Shown here one piece after another: positions 43,934 to 53,148 of a DNA stretch of 64,000 nt. The stretch is taken from the NCBI RefSeq assembly GCF_040958695.1, contig NZ_CP162599.1:1832001-1896000 (forward strand). The letters run 5' to 3'. Both the position numbers and the translations under genes were made by a program. This DNA is from Ornithinibacillus sp. 4-3. GTDB lineage: Bacteria; Bacillota; Bacilli; Bacillales; Amphibacillaceae. The notes beneath the pieces were generated by a model. It was not told the DNA's origin. It saw only the letters and a program-made list of their open reading frames with translations, and did no database searches. How positions within the stretch are numbered: position 1 is the stretch's first letter; every line of letters begins with the position of its first letter.

Positions 43934-44611
43934 CTAATCCTCCCCCTCTAACCAATTATAATAAAATGATGTATCTCTTTTCTTCGTTTCAGCTACTGGA
44001 TTCGTTTGCTGATTGCGAAACATTTTAGACTGCTGCCTAGCTTGTTCTACCGAACGAATTCCTTTCTTCTGCCACTCATGTAAAATACGATCAATATATT
44101 TAAAATTTAATTTCCCCATTAGGACTGCTTCACGTAATGCCGCTTTAATAAGAGGCGGGGAAATCTGATCTATATCTAACCAATTATTTATTGTCTCTAT
44201 CTCAAATGGCGATAATGGTCTACCAAACTCTTGTTCAAATAATAAGAAAATCGTTCCTTCTATATTTTGCTCTTCATATTCAGGCTTGGATGTATATAGC
44301 TTTTCCCATAGTGATGCTAAACTATATGCTTCAGACAATTGACCATGCTCATTTTCAAGTTGTTCAATAGCCAATAATCCCTTTTGAATCAATTTACGTA
44401 AAATTAAAGCACATTCTTTTTCATTAAGGCTTAAGGAAGATGAAATTTCTGTAGGTGTTGGGAAATCATTTTTATTATTTATAAAACGATGTATTTGTAA
44501 AATAACCATAACATCATTTTCATTTAAGCCTATATCTTTAAAAGAAGTTAATAATTTTATTGGGACAGATAACTGATCTGTAAGTATTTGCTGTATTGAA
44601 ATTTTTTCCAT
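43934..44611 (-). CDS. dnaD: DNA replication initiation protein DnaD
   Basis: The 225-residue protein has the N-terminal winged-helix DDBH1 part (about 10-100: VPIKLLTSFKDIGLNENDVM, PTPTEISSSLSLN) and the C-terminal DDBH2 part (about 120-195: EGTIFLLFEQEFGRPLSPFE, DRILHEWQKKGI). DnaD helps load helicase at oriC and at stalled forks with DnaA, DnaB and DnaI. The next downstream gene, nth, starts 2 nt after its stop. In B. subtilis asnS separates it from aspB; here only a terminator lies between. Confidence 0.92.
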   Translation of the reverse strand: MEKISIQQILTDQLSVPIKLLTSFKDIGLNENDVMVILQIHRFINNKNDFPTPTEISSSLSLNEKECALILRKLIQKGLLAIEQLENEHGQLSEAYSLASLWEKLYTSKPEYEEQNIEGTIFLLFEQEFGRPLSPFEIETINNWLDIDQISPPLIKAALREAVLMGKLNFKYIDRILHEWQKKGIRSVEQARQQSKMFRNQQTNPVAETKKRDTSFYYNWLEGED

Positions 44612-44648
44612 TTTCGTAAAACACCTCTCCCTTCATTATAGCATGAAA

Positions 44649-44692
44649 ATATCTAATCCCTTGCTAGAATAAACAAGGGATTAGATATAGAG
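44649..44692 (-). terminator. Terminator of aspB
   Basis: ATATCTAATCCCTTG (44649-44663) pairs perfectly with CAAGGGATTAGATAT (44674-44688), 10-nt loop. It is 30 nt past the aspB stop on the minus strand. Confidence 0.8.
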
Positions 44693-44720
44693 TTTTAGAT
44701 ATTTTTATGAAGTGCGCACT

Positions 44721-45899
44721 TTAATGATTTTCTACAAACCTTTTTATGCGCTCTGCAGCCTCTTCTAATATATCTAATGAAGTAGCATAAGATATTCTGA
44801 CATGATCAGGTGAACCAAATGCTGAACCAGGTACTAACGCAACCTTTTCTTCTTCTAATAATGCCGCAGTCCACTCATCTGTCGTATTAAATTCACTTTT
44901 TCGTACAGCTTCTGTGACATTTGGTAATAAATAAAATGCTCCTTTTGGTTTACGACAAGTAATACCAGGTATATCCGTTAAAAGCTGATATAATCGTTCT
45001 AATCTTTCAGAGAATATTTGTTTCATATTATTAATTGCTGTTTCATCCATTTTATATGCCGCTATTGCTGCATATTGTGCAATTGTAGTTGGATTAGATG
45101 TTTCATGAGAAATATAATCAGTCATTGCTTTAATAATATATCTAGGACCAGCAGCATATCCAATTCTCCAGCCAGTCATTGCATGTGATTTACTTACTCC
45201 ATTAATAACAATTGTTTGTTCTTTTAACAAAGGTGAGAGCTCTGCAATGGATACATGCTTGTCCTCTGTATAAATAAGTTTTTCATAAATTTCATCAGAC
45301 ACAATAGTAATATCATGTTTTAGACAAATATCTCCAATTTGCTGTAATTCATCTCGACTATAGACCATTCCAGTTGGATTACTTGGAGAGTTGATAATAA
45401 TTGCTTTTGTCTTTTCTGTAATTGCTTGTTCTAATTGCTCAGGAATTAATTTGAAATCATTTTGTTCTAATGTATCTACAATTACAGCCTTACCACCTGC
45501 TAGCTTCACCTGCTCTGGATAGCTAACCCAATAAGGAGCTGGAATGATGACTTCATCATCTTCATCTAATAAAATTTCAAACAATGCAAATAATGCGTGC
45601 TTTGCTCCTGTAGTAACTACAATCTCATTGCTTTTATATTCTAAATGATTATCTTCTTTTAATTTCTTTGCAATGGTTTCTCTCAATTCAATAATTCCAT
45701 TTGCAGAGGTGTATTTTACTAATCCGCTTTCCATCGCTTCTTTAGCTGCTTCTATTATGACTCTAGGTGTATTAAAATCAGGCTCTCCAACACCTAGACT
45801 AATAACATGGTGTCCTTGTTTTTTTAATTCTGTAGCTTTAGCCGAAATCATTAATGTTGATGATGGAGTTAATGTGTTCACTCTCTTGGATAATTTCAT
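44721..45899 (-). CDS. aspB: Aspartate aminotransferase
   Basis: The 392-residue protein belongs to the class I PLP aminotransferases. It has a fully conserved TTGAKHALF, SNPTGMVY, VSDEIYEKLIY (Asp, Tyr) and the lysine loop NGVSKSHAMTGWRIGYAAG. It transfers the amino group of aspartate to 2-oxoglutarate. In B. subtilis the order is dinG-ypmA-ypmB-aspB-asnS-dnaD. Here aspB is directly adjacent to dnaD and is separated from dinG by a repeat element instead. A 15-bp terminator follows. The ATG is preceded by AAAGGTGAAC. Confidence 0.95.
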   Translation of the reverse strand: MKLSKRVNTLTPSSTLMISAKATELKKQGHHVISLGVGEPDFNTPRVIIEAAKEAMESGLVKYTSANGIIELRETIAKKLKEDNHLEYKSNEIVVTTGAKHALFALFEILLDEDDEVIIPAPYWVSYPEQVKLAGGKAVIVDTLEQNDFKLIPEQLEQAITEKTKAIIINSPSNPTGMVYSRDELQQIGDICLKHDITIVSDEIYEKLIYTEDKHVSIAELSPLLKEQTIVINGVSKSHAMTGWRIGYAAGPRYIIKAMTDYISHETSNPTTIAQYAAIAAYKMDETAINNMKQIFSERLERLYQLLTDIPGITCRKPKGAFYLLPNVTEAVRKSEFNTTDEWTAALLEEEKVALVPGSAFGSPDHVRISYATSLDILEEAAERIKRFVENH

Positions 45900-46060
45900 G
45901 GATTGTTCACCTTTCGATTTTAAATTATGATGAAATGAAATGTTTGATCATACATCAGCCAAAAAATGTCATTGATAATTTTTAATTTAATACAAAAGTT
46001 AATAAGAGTATTATGTTAAATCTTATCTATTTTAACATAATATGAATAAATCCCATACCA

Positions 46061-46092
46061 GATAAAACTGATGCAATTGCATCAGTTTTATC
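46061..46092. repeat. Perfect 32-bp palindrome upstream of aspB
   Basis: GATAAAACTGATGCAA (46061-46076) is followed at once by its exact complement (46077-46092), with no loop. An AT-rich inverted repeat (TTATGTTAAA/TTTAACATAA, about 46012-46042) lies next to it. Their position, 110-190 bp upstream of aspB, may be regulatory or may be a terminator of a lost upstream gene. Confidence 0.6.
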
Positions 46093-46155
46093 ATAACCAA
46101 TATGTAAGCTTTTAAGCCAAACTAAAGTATTTCTTCCGTTTATCTTAAAGTGCGT

Positions 46156-46463
46156 GTTCAAAAAGGTCAGTAAAAAGGACCGTCATCGGTTAAGTACGCA
46201 ACGTCACGAGAGCAACACCGATACTAGCACATCGTGTCCGTCGAAAGTTCAAGGCAGCGTAGCTTAAAGTAGCGGAATGTATGGTTTTAATACATGAGCA
46301 GACGCTCTTGCACGCAGAAAAAGTGCTTTTCTTTTTCAAGGAACGGAAAAGCAAGCTAACGACTTGCGCGTGTTGTGATGACTTCGACGTTCGACACAGG
46401 ACGTGTCAGAACCTAGTCGAAGTTCCTCTGTTCGATGTGTCATTTTTGTTGGACTTTTTGAAC
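46156..46463. repeat. Interspersed repeat element R2 (~308 bp)
   Basis: It starts GTTCAAAAAGG (46156) and ends CTTTTTGAAC (46454-46463). Read in reverse complement it matches R1 (39144-39416) almost exactly over its outer 60 bp on both sides, including a CAACAAAAATGACACATCGA block. The middle 150 bp is unrelated to R1. It occupies the place of ypmA/ypmB. No coding sequence is evident. Confidence 0.85.
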
Positions 46464-46469
46464 ATCCTC

Positions 46470-49247
46470 TTAAAACCACTCTTCCGCTTTCTTCATTAAA
46501 TTCGTTGTGGAATCATAGGTAATTGGTACAGTTGGTATTGATTTAATAAAAGTTTTTCCGTAACGTGATTTCATAATTCGAGCATCACAAACAAAGACAA
46601 TTCCCCGATCTGTTTTCGAACGAATTAGTCGACCAAATCCTTGTTTAAAACGAATCACAGCATTTGGTAAAGAGAAATCATAGAAGGCATTCTTTCCACG
46701 CTGCGTAACATCCTCTGCTTTAGCTGCTTGAATAGGGTGTGTTGGTGGATCAAAAGGTAGTCTAGCAATAACCACACAAGACAAATCTTCTCCTGGAATA
46801 TCGACACCTTCCCAAAACGAGCTTGTTCCAAGTAATATTGCTTTTTCAAAGGTCTGGAAATTTTTCTTTAATCTACTTCTGCTCCCACTCGAAATACCTT
46901 GGGCAATTAGAACATATTCATCTAAATCCAGCATCTCTTTTAACAGATAATAGGACTTTTTCAACATATCATAAGAAGTAAATAAAACAAGCATCTTTCC
47001 TTTTGTTATTTCTGCAAGGGACAGAATAGCTTCACATGTCGAAATAATATAATCTTCCAAATCAGTATGATTGATGTCTGGAAAGTCATCTGGAATAAGG
47101 AGCTGTACTTGATTTTCAAAAGAAAATGGTGAATCAATTTTTTTCATGATCAATCGATCTTCAGAAATACCTAAACGCTGTTTGATAAAAGAAAAAGAAT
47201 CACTAGTTGTTAATGTTGCACTCGTTAAAACAATACTTTTCTTGCCTTCAAATAATTTCTCATTAATGACAGGAGCAATATTTTTCGGTTCTCTATACAA
47301 AAACACCGCATTTTTCGCCCCATGTGCTGCTACTTCAATCCATCTAATTTGTTCTGAGTCTTCCTTCATAATGAGCAGCTTCAATTCATCTATATAATTT
47401 ACTAAAGCGTTTATCAAAGCAGTTACTTCATTTTTATCTGCCTCTTTATCAATATTACCCACAGCATCACTCATGATTTGAGAAAGCTTAGATAGAAAAA
47501 GAATCACACGATCTGTTAATTCTATAATAAATTTCCAATTCGTTTGATCTCTTTGAACAGATTGAATTCGATATTGAATTCTTCCTATATCACTAACTGC
47601 CTTATATTCTTTCTGCTCCACCACATATTGAAAGATAGAACGAAATAATTCATCTACTTCCTGTTTAGCCAATTGTAGCTGCTGCTGCCATGTTCTTGCT
47701 TGATATGTATCTTTGATGAGGTTTTCTGCCTCTATTAATTTTAGAATTGCTTTATTAAGGATAGATGATGATGCTATTTTATTAAGAATATGCTGGATTT
47801 GGATATAATCAATTTTCATCCCATAGCGCTCAGAAACGACAGACTCTAGATGATGAGCTTCATCAATAATAGCTACCTCATACTCAGGCAATAATGGGAC
47901 ATCTTGTATAATATCCATCGCAAATAAAGCATGATTCGTAATTACAATATGTGCTTGGTTTGCTTCTTCTCTGGCCTTTTGATAATACGAATGTTCACTC
48001 CAGGGAGATTTATGATTCTTTTCTTCTTCACTATTAATGCTTTGAAAAAATAAATACCCACTAGACGAAAGTTGAATCTCATCAATATCACCAGTAGTTG
48101 TTTCTGTTATCCATATTAATAAAATTGCTTTTGTTAAAACATGATCATAATTATCTTCCTGTTCTAACTGCAATACCTTAGCAAAGCGCTCTAAGCTAAT
48201 ATAATGATTTTTTCCTTTTAATAGTGCAACTTTAAAAGGAAAGGATACAAGCTTCCTTAATAATGGAATCTCTTCATCCATAATTTGCGCTTGTAATTGT
48301 GTAGTGTACGTACTAATAACTGTAGTTTTATGATTGTTTACTGCTCTGTATAATGCTGGGAGCAAGTATGCAATTGTCTTCCCTGTCCCTGTTCCTGCTT
48401 CAATTAAGGCATGTTTTTCTGATTGAAAAGCATCATAAATAGTTTCAGATAACTCTCTTTGTCCAGATCTCTCTTCAAAATGATCCATTAATGCTCCCAT
48501 GGAACCATCTTTACCGATAATATCATCTAGAAAGTGACCAAAGGACGGAAGGGATAACTGATTCTGATTAGTTGACTCTTGCCATTTTTTATATGCAAGT
48601 CCTTGAAAGACCTTATATGCCGAATAATTTGCTTGATCTTTATTCTTTGTCTGCTCTTCTGCAAATAAAATAGCGTATAAATCAGATTGTAATTTCTTCT
48701 CCAGCTTTAGCAGATGGCTAATTGTTTCTACTGGCAATGATGAAATTTTATTTAATAAAATAATTAATAATTCCGCTGTTACCTTGGCATCTGATAATGC
48801 TCGATGTGGTTCATTATGGCCTAAAGAAAAATATTCTGCTAATTGTCCCAATTGAAATCCAGGTGCTTGAGGAAATAAAATTCGTGATAACTCCACAGTA
48901 TCTAATACAGGATTTTTTAATTTAGATAATCCTAGATTGGCTAATTCTGTATTTAAAAATCCTAGATCAAAAAGGATATTATGGGCTACGATATAGCCTT
49001 CTTGTGTTAATTCAACAATTTCAGCAGCTATGTCTTTAAATTCAGGTGCAGACGTTACATCTGTATTCTTTATATTTGTTAGATTCGAAATGAATGGTGG
49101 TATGGATTGATTTGGATTAATTAATGTCGTATATTCTTTCACAATTCTTCTATCTTCAACGATAACAATACCAATATCAATAATCCGATCTCCAGATGAA
49201 GGAGCATGACCTGTAGTTTCCAAATCTATAATAACAAATTTATCCAT
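46470..49247 (-). CDS. dinG: DinG: 3'-5' exonuclease-helicase
   Basis: The 925-residue protein has an N-terminal DEDDh exonuclease (VIIDLETTGHAPSSGD, about residues 4-20; HNILFDLGFL; HRALSDAKVTAELL) joined to an XPD-like superfamily 2 helicase. The helicase has Walker A EAGTGTGKTIAYLL, the DEAH box IIDEAHHLES and a C-terminal GTSSFWEGVDIPGED motif. The exonuclease-helicase fusion is typical of Firmicutes DinG, which degrades single-stranded DNA. Its 2.8-kb gene is preceded by panC (16 nt upstream on this strand) and followed by repeat R2. Confidence 0.93.
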   Translation of the reverse strand: MDKFVIIDLETTGHAPSSGDRIIDIGIVIVEDRRIVKEYTTLINPNQSIPPFISNLTNIKNTDVTSAPEFKDIAAEIVELTQEGYIVAHNILFDLGFLNTELANLGLSKLKNPVLDTVELSRILFPQAPGFQLGQLAEYFSLGHNEPHRALSDAKVTAELLIILLNKISSLPVETISHLLKLEKKLQSDLYAILFAEEQTKNKDQANYSAYKVFQGLAYKKWQESTNQNQLSLPSFGHFLDDIIGKDGSMGALMDHFEERSGQRELSETIYDAFQSEKHALIEAGTGTGKTIAYLLPALYRAVNNHKTTVISTYTTQLQAQIMDEEIPLLRKLVSFPFKVALLKGKNHYISLERFAKVLQLEQEDNYDHVLTKAILLIWITETTTGDIDEIQLSSSGYLFFQSINSEEEKNHKSPWSEHSYYQKAREEANQAHIVITNHALFAMDIIQDVPLLPEYEVAIIDEAHHLESVVSERYGMKIDYIQIQHILNKIASSSILNKAILKLIEAENLIKDTYQARTWQQQLQLAKQEVDELFRSIFQYVVEQKEYKAVSDIGRIQYRIQSVQRDQTNWKFIIELTDRVILFLSKLSQIMSDAVGNIDKEADKNEVTALINALVNYIDELKLLIMKEDSEQIRWIEVAAHGAKNAVFLYREPKNIAPVINEKLFEGKKSIVLTSATLTTSDSFSFIKQRLGISEDRLIMKKIDSPFSFENQVQLLIPDDFPDINHTDLEDYIISTCEAILSLAEITKGKMLVLFTSYDMLKKSYYLLKEMLDLDEYVLIAQGISSGSRSRLKKNFQTFEKAILLGTSSFWEGVDIPGEDLSCVVIARLPFDPPTHPIQAAKAEDVTQRGKNAFYDFSLPNAVIRFKQGFGRLIRSKTDRGIVFVCDARIMKSRYGKTFIKSIPTVPITYDSTTNLMKKAEEWF

Positions 49248-49263
49248 AAATCCACCTTACTCT

Positions 49264-50136
49264 CTATACCGTAATCATCGTTACTGCATTTCCATGTTGA
49301 TCTAAAATAATATTATCAATTAGTCTAGTCTTATCAAAAAACACAGCTACAGCAATAATGATTTGTCCGTTTAATTGTTCCATTGCTCTTAACTTGGGAT
49401 AGCTTAATATTTCAATATAGTCAATCATCCCATTCGTTTCATTTTCAATTATTTGGCGCATTTTAGCTTTGATAGCATCCGTATTCAAAACTCCACTTTT
49501 AAAGGCTTCCTGCGCTTGTTGTAATGCACGGGAAATCCAAACCGCTTCCTTACGCTCCTCAGCAGTTAAATAGACATTGCGACTACTTTTGGCTAAGCCA
49601 TCCTGCTCACGAATAGTTGGCAAGCCTATAAGGCCTACTGGAAAATTTAAATCCCTCACCAATGCTTCAATGATAGCAAATTGTTGAGCATCCTTTAGTC
49701 CAAAATAAGCTTGATGTGGTGTGACAATATGAAATAGCTTACTAACTACTGTAACTACCCCATCAAAATGATTTGGTCTAGATTTTCCACAAAGCACTTC
49801 TGCACGATTGCCTACATGCATTGTTATTTGCTGGTCATCTGGATACATTTCCTTAGCATCAGGCATAAATAAGAAATCTGCTCCAGTGTTCTTGGCAAGC
49901 TCGATATCACGTGCTTCATCCCTTGGATATTGATCAAAATCTTCATTCTCTCCAAATTGTAGTGGATTTACGAAGATGCTCACAACAACAATATCATTAT
50001 CTTTCTTAGCCTGTTCTATTAAAGAAAGATGCCCTTCATGCAGATATCCCATTGTTGGTACAAAACCAATGGTATATTTTTTTCTCAAATATTGAAGTGA
50101 GTATTGAAGCTCATAGGCATATTTAATAATTTTCAT
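49264..50136 (-). CDS. panC: Pantothenate synthetase (pantoate-beta-alanine ligase)
   Basis: The 290-residue enzyme belongs to the HIGH superfamily. It has GFVPTMGYLHEGHLSLIEQA, a QFGENEDFDQYPRDEARDIE region and KDAQQFAIIEALV and REQDGLAKSSRNVYLT, the ATP- and pantoate-binding segments. It condenses pantoate and beta-alanine using ATP to make pantothenate (vitamin B5). It overlaps functionally with the upstream panB, which is only 8 nt away. panD, which would supply beta-alanine, does not follow. Instead dinG does. Confidence 0.95.
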   Translation of the reverse strand: MKIIKYAYELQYSLQYLRKKYTIGFVPTMGYLHEGHLSLIEQAKKDNDIVVVSIFVNPLQFGENEDFDQYPRDEARDIELAKNTGADFLFMPDAKEMYPDDQQITMHVGNRAEVLCGKSRPNHFDGVVTVVSKLFHIVTPHQAYFGLKDAQQFAIIEALVRDLNFPVGLIGLPTIREQDGLAKSSRNVYLTAEERKEAVWISRALQQAQEAFKSGVLNTDAIKAKMRQIIENETNGMIDYIEILSYPKLRAMEQLNGQIIIAVAVFFDKTRLIDNIILDQHGNAVTMITV

Positions 50137-50144
50137 ATCTATCC

Positions 50145-50969
50145 CTACTTTGGTAATATATTCTTATTTTTTATTAAAAATGAATGATTATCTAATGGGA
50201 ATTGTTCTGCTTTAACTTCCTTCACATAGTTCTGAATAGCTTCATTACCAATATCATTAAAATTTGCATATTGTTTTACAAATTTAGCTACTCGCTCAAC
50301 TCCATAATTAAGTAAATCATGATAAACCAAGACTTGCCCATCACAATGAATCCCCGCACCAATTCCAATGGTTGGGATGGATATTTTTTCTGTTATTAAT
50401 TGTGCCAGTTCTTTTGGCACACACTCTAATACTACAGCAATTGCACCATGTTTTGTGACAAGTTCAGCTTCTTCTAATAATCTTGTTGCTGATGATTCAT
50501 CCTTTCCTTGAACACGATAACCACCGTCAACATTCACCGTTTGAGGAGTAAGCCCAAGATGAGCAACTACAGGAATACCAGCTTCTGTTAAACGTTGAAT
50601 GACCTTCAGCACTGTTTCTGAAGCGCCTTCTACCTTCAATGCTTGAGCATTTGTTTCTTGAAAGATCTTTTGCGCATTTACTAGAGTTTCTTCTACAGAA
50701 ACATGGTAAGACATAAATGGCATATCTACTACAGTAAATGTATTTGATGCACCACGCTTTACAGCTTTTCCGTGATGGATCATATCTGTGATTGTTACTT
50801 GTACAGTTGTAGGATAGCCTAATACCACCATACCTAATGAGTCACCAACAAGAATCATGGACGCTTCTGCTTCCTCCACCATTTTAGCAGAAGGATAATC
50901 ATAAGCTGTAACCATCGTAATTTTCTCACCATTCTGCTTCATCTTTTGAAAATCATTTCTTGTTAACAT
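50145..50969 (-). CDS. panB: 3-methyl-2-oxobutanoate hydroxymethyltransferase
   Basis: The 274-residue enzyme is standard length for the family. It has [17 protein letters not shown], the [10 protein letters not shown] active-site region, [20 protein letters not shown] and the [10 protein letters not shown] and [21 protein letters not shown] signature. It adds a hydroxymethyl group from methylene-THF to ketoisovalerate, giving ketopantoate. It is upstream of panC by 8 nt and downstream of birA by 6 nt, so birA, panB and panC likely share a transcript. Both panB and fhs/thyA use one-carbon folate. Confidence 0.96.
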   Translation of the reverse strand: MLTRNDFQKMKQNGEKITMVTAYDYPSAKMVEEAEASMILVGDSLGMVVLGYPTTVQVTITDMIHHGKAVKRGASNTFTVVDMPFMSYHVSVEETLVNAQKIFQETNAQALKVEGASETVLKVIQRLTEAGIPVVAHLGLTPQTVNVDGGYRVQGKDESSATRLLEEAELVTKHGAIAVVLECVPKELAQLITEKISIPTIGIGAGIHCDGQVLVYHDLLNYGVERVAKFVKQYANFNDIGNEAIQNYVKEVKAEQFPLDNHSFLIKNKNILPK

Positions 50970-50975
50970 GAATAT

Positions 50976-51962
50976 TTAATCCTCCTTAAACCATTCAATT
51001 TCTGCTGAATAAACACGCTTAATATCTTCATCTTCTGTTTGCATTAACAATGCACCATCTTCAGCTATTCCTAAGAAGAGTGCTTGGAACCGCTGATTTT
51101 GCATATTAAGCCACACTCGCTCTCCCATTTTATAACCATAGCTTTCCCATTTATTTTTCACCTTACTAAAACCTTCATGGATAAAAGCTTCATATTCTTT
51201 TTCAAACATGGCTAATAGATTTTGTGCTATCTTACGAATATCGCATATTTTATTTGATTCAATTTGAATAGAAGAAGCTCTATGCTGAAGCTCAGCTGGT
51301 ATATCTTCTATTTCTTGATTTACATTAAGTCCAATACCAATGACTACATAATGAATTTGATCCTGTTCTGCATGCATTTCTGTTAAAATACCAGCTATTT
51401 TCTTCCCATTAATCAAAACATCATTTGGCCATTTAATTTGCGGCTGTAGATTGGTCATTTTTTTAATAGCATCTGCAATAACAGTAGCAGAAAGTAATGT
51501 TAGCTGTGGAGCTTCATAAGGATAGATGCTTGGTCTTAAAATCATACTTAGCCATATACCTTTTCCAGCCTTTGAATACCAAGCTCTATTCATTCGCCCT
51601 TTTCCTTTAGTTTGCTCATTAGCAATGATAATTGTCCCATGCTCAGCACCCTTTTTAGCTAGTTCATGGGCAATATCCTGAGTAGAGCTAACTATAGGCT
51701 TATGAATCAATGTTTTAGCAAGCCAATTAGTTTCTAATCCACGCCTTAATGTATATTCATTCATTTCATTTGGATAGTTTAAAATACGATATCCTACTTT
51801 TGGTTTTGCTTCAATAACATATCCTTCTGTCTCTAAAGCCTTCATATGCTTCCAAATAGCACTGCGAGAGATTTGAAGCTGTTCTGATAGCGCTTGTCCA
51901 GATATGTAGTCTTCTCTACTTACAGCTAATAATTGTATTAATTTTGCTCGGGTGGATTGCAT
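50976..51962 (-). CDS. birA: Biotin-protein ligase and biotin operon repressor BirA
   Basis: I use the ATG at 51962 (MQSTRAKLIQLLA), 328 residues, which is 9 nt after AAAGGA; an ATG three codons earlier abuts that site. The N-terminal winged HTH (about 1-60: LSEQLQISRSAIWKHMKALE) makes it a repressor as well as a ligase. The ligase domain has VSSTQDIAHELAKKGA, KGKGRMNRAWYS and IKWPNDVLINGKKIAGILTE, the biotinyl-AMP site. A C-terminal SH3-like domain ends it. It biotinylates carboxylases and represses bio genes. It overlaps cca by 25 nt. Confidence 0.94.
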   Translation of the reverse strand: MQSTRAKLIQLLAVSREDYISGQALSEQLQISRSAIWKHMKALETEGYVIEAKPKVGYRILNYPNEMNEYTLRRGLETNWLAKTLIHKPIVSSTQDIAHELAKKGAEHGTIIIANEQTKGKGRMNRAWYSKAGKGIWLSMILRPSIYPYEAPQLTLLSATVIADAIKKMTNLQPQIKWPNDVLINGKKIAGILTEMHAEQDQIHYVVIGIGLNVNQEIEDIPAELQHRASSIQIESNKICDIRKIAQNLLAMFEKEYEAFIHEGFSKVKNKWESYGYKMGERVWLNMQNQRFQALFLGIAEDGALLMQTEDEDIKRVYSAEIEWFKED

Positions 51963-53128
51963 AATATCCATTCCTTTATTTTATTATTTTTATTAGGTAG
52001 GCGAGAAAAAACAACCTCATATTCAATGCGCTGAAGTAATTCTTTAATCCAAGGACCTCTGCTTAAATTTGGAAATAAAGTCATTATTTCTCTCCCATTA
52101 ACCTCTAACTCTCTTGCTGAAGCAATTGGCAATTGGGATCGTAGTTGTTGCATTTGTTCCTGTGTTATTTCATAGGTTGGGATTAACTGATGAGCTAGTC
52201 GAACAAAGCTAGCATCCATTGCTTCAGGTAATTGATACACTAACCATGGATTTAATCCTGTTTGTTGTAAATTGTTGTATGCTTGGATAAAAATATTTAT
52301 TTGTTGTTTTGTTTTATTTGAGCAATTCCAAGCTTTTAACCATCGCCGCACAGCTATATTTTCATTCGAAAAATGCATATATGTAATAAACGCTGCAAAA
52401 GAATCAAACTTAGAAATATTTGAAGGAATTTCTTCAAATATTTCCGGATATTGATTAAAAATAGGTAAATATTGGTAAACTTTTGAATCCTTTAAATAAG
52501 TAAGTGATCTTTGAAAAAAAGCTCCAGTAATAATCTTCTCCCATTCACTACTTACTCTTTCGATTGCAACAGATTCCAATGACGCTCGTAACTCATTCAT
52601 ATATTCTAATGTAGCCTTTTCTATCCTAAATCCTAGTTGACTAACAAATCTTACCGCTCGCAATATACGAAGTGGATCTTCCAGAAAACGGCCCTTTTCA
52701 TCAGCTACTACCCGAATGAGTTGCTGATGGATATCCGCTCGGCCACCCCATATATCAATAATTTCACCAGAGCGATTCATTGCTAAGGCATTCATTGTAA
52801 AATCACGTAATCGTAGATCTTCTGCAATATCTTTTTGTTTATTATTAGCTGTTATTTGCTTATTTAAATAATGTTTATAGGTGGTTACCTCATAGGACTT
52901 CTGCTCATGGCGAACAATAACTGTACCGTGAGCAATACCAACTGGAATCACCTGCGGGAAAATATTTTGAATCTGTTCAGGGAATGCTGAAGTGACAATA
53001 TCAATATCATGAATCGGTCGATTTAATAAAAAATCCCTTACACACCCACCTACAAAAAAAGCTTCATGCTCATGTTCTTCTAGTCGCTGTAATATTGAAT
53101 TTGCTTGTAAAAAGGCTTTCGTTTGCAA
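51938..53128 (-). CDS. cca: CCA-adding tRNA nucleotidyltransferase
   Basis: The 396-residue class II enzyme has the catalytic nucleotidyltransferase motif FFVGGCVRDFLLNRPIHDID (carboxylates in HDIDIV). RDFTMNALAM, EDPLRILRAVRFVSQLGFRI and RVSSEWEKII follow, together forming the CTP/ATP template pocket. It adds CCA to tRNA 3' ends without a nucleic acid template. In B. subtilis cca lies between bshA and birA, as here. It starts ATG and is downstream of bshA by 20 nt, implying co-transcription. Confidence 0.95.
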   Translation of the reverse strand: MQTKAFLQANSILQRLEEHEHEAFFVGGCVRDFLLNRPIHDIDIVTSAFPEQIQNIFPQVIPVGIAHGTVIVRHEQKSYEVTTYKHYLNKQITANNKQKDIAEDLRLRDFTMNALAMNRSGEIIDIWGGRADIHQQLIRVVADEKGRFLEDPLRILRAVRFVSQLGFRIEKATLEYMNELRASLESVAIERVSSEWEKIITGAFFQRSLTYLKDSKVYQYLPIFNQYPEIFEEIPSNISKFDSFAAFITYMHFSNENIAVRRWLKAWNCSNKTKQQINIFIQAYNNLQQTGLNPWLVYQLPEAMDASFVRLAHQLIPTYEITQEQMQQLRSQLPIASARELEVNGREIMTLFPNLSRGPWIKELLQRIEYEVVFSRLPNKNNKIKEWILCNPPEQN

Positions 53129-53148
53129 GGGAAATCACCAATTTTCTA

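Noticed and set aside
46281-46499. 72-codon plus-strand frame
   Set aside because: It lies within repeat R2 and runs into the antisense of dinG, with no ribosome binding site.
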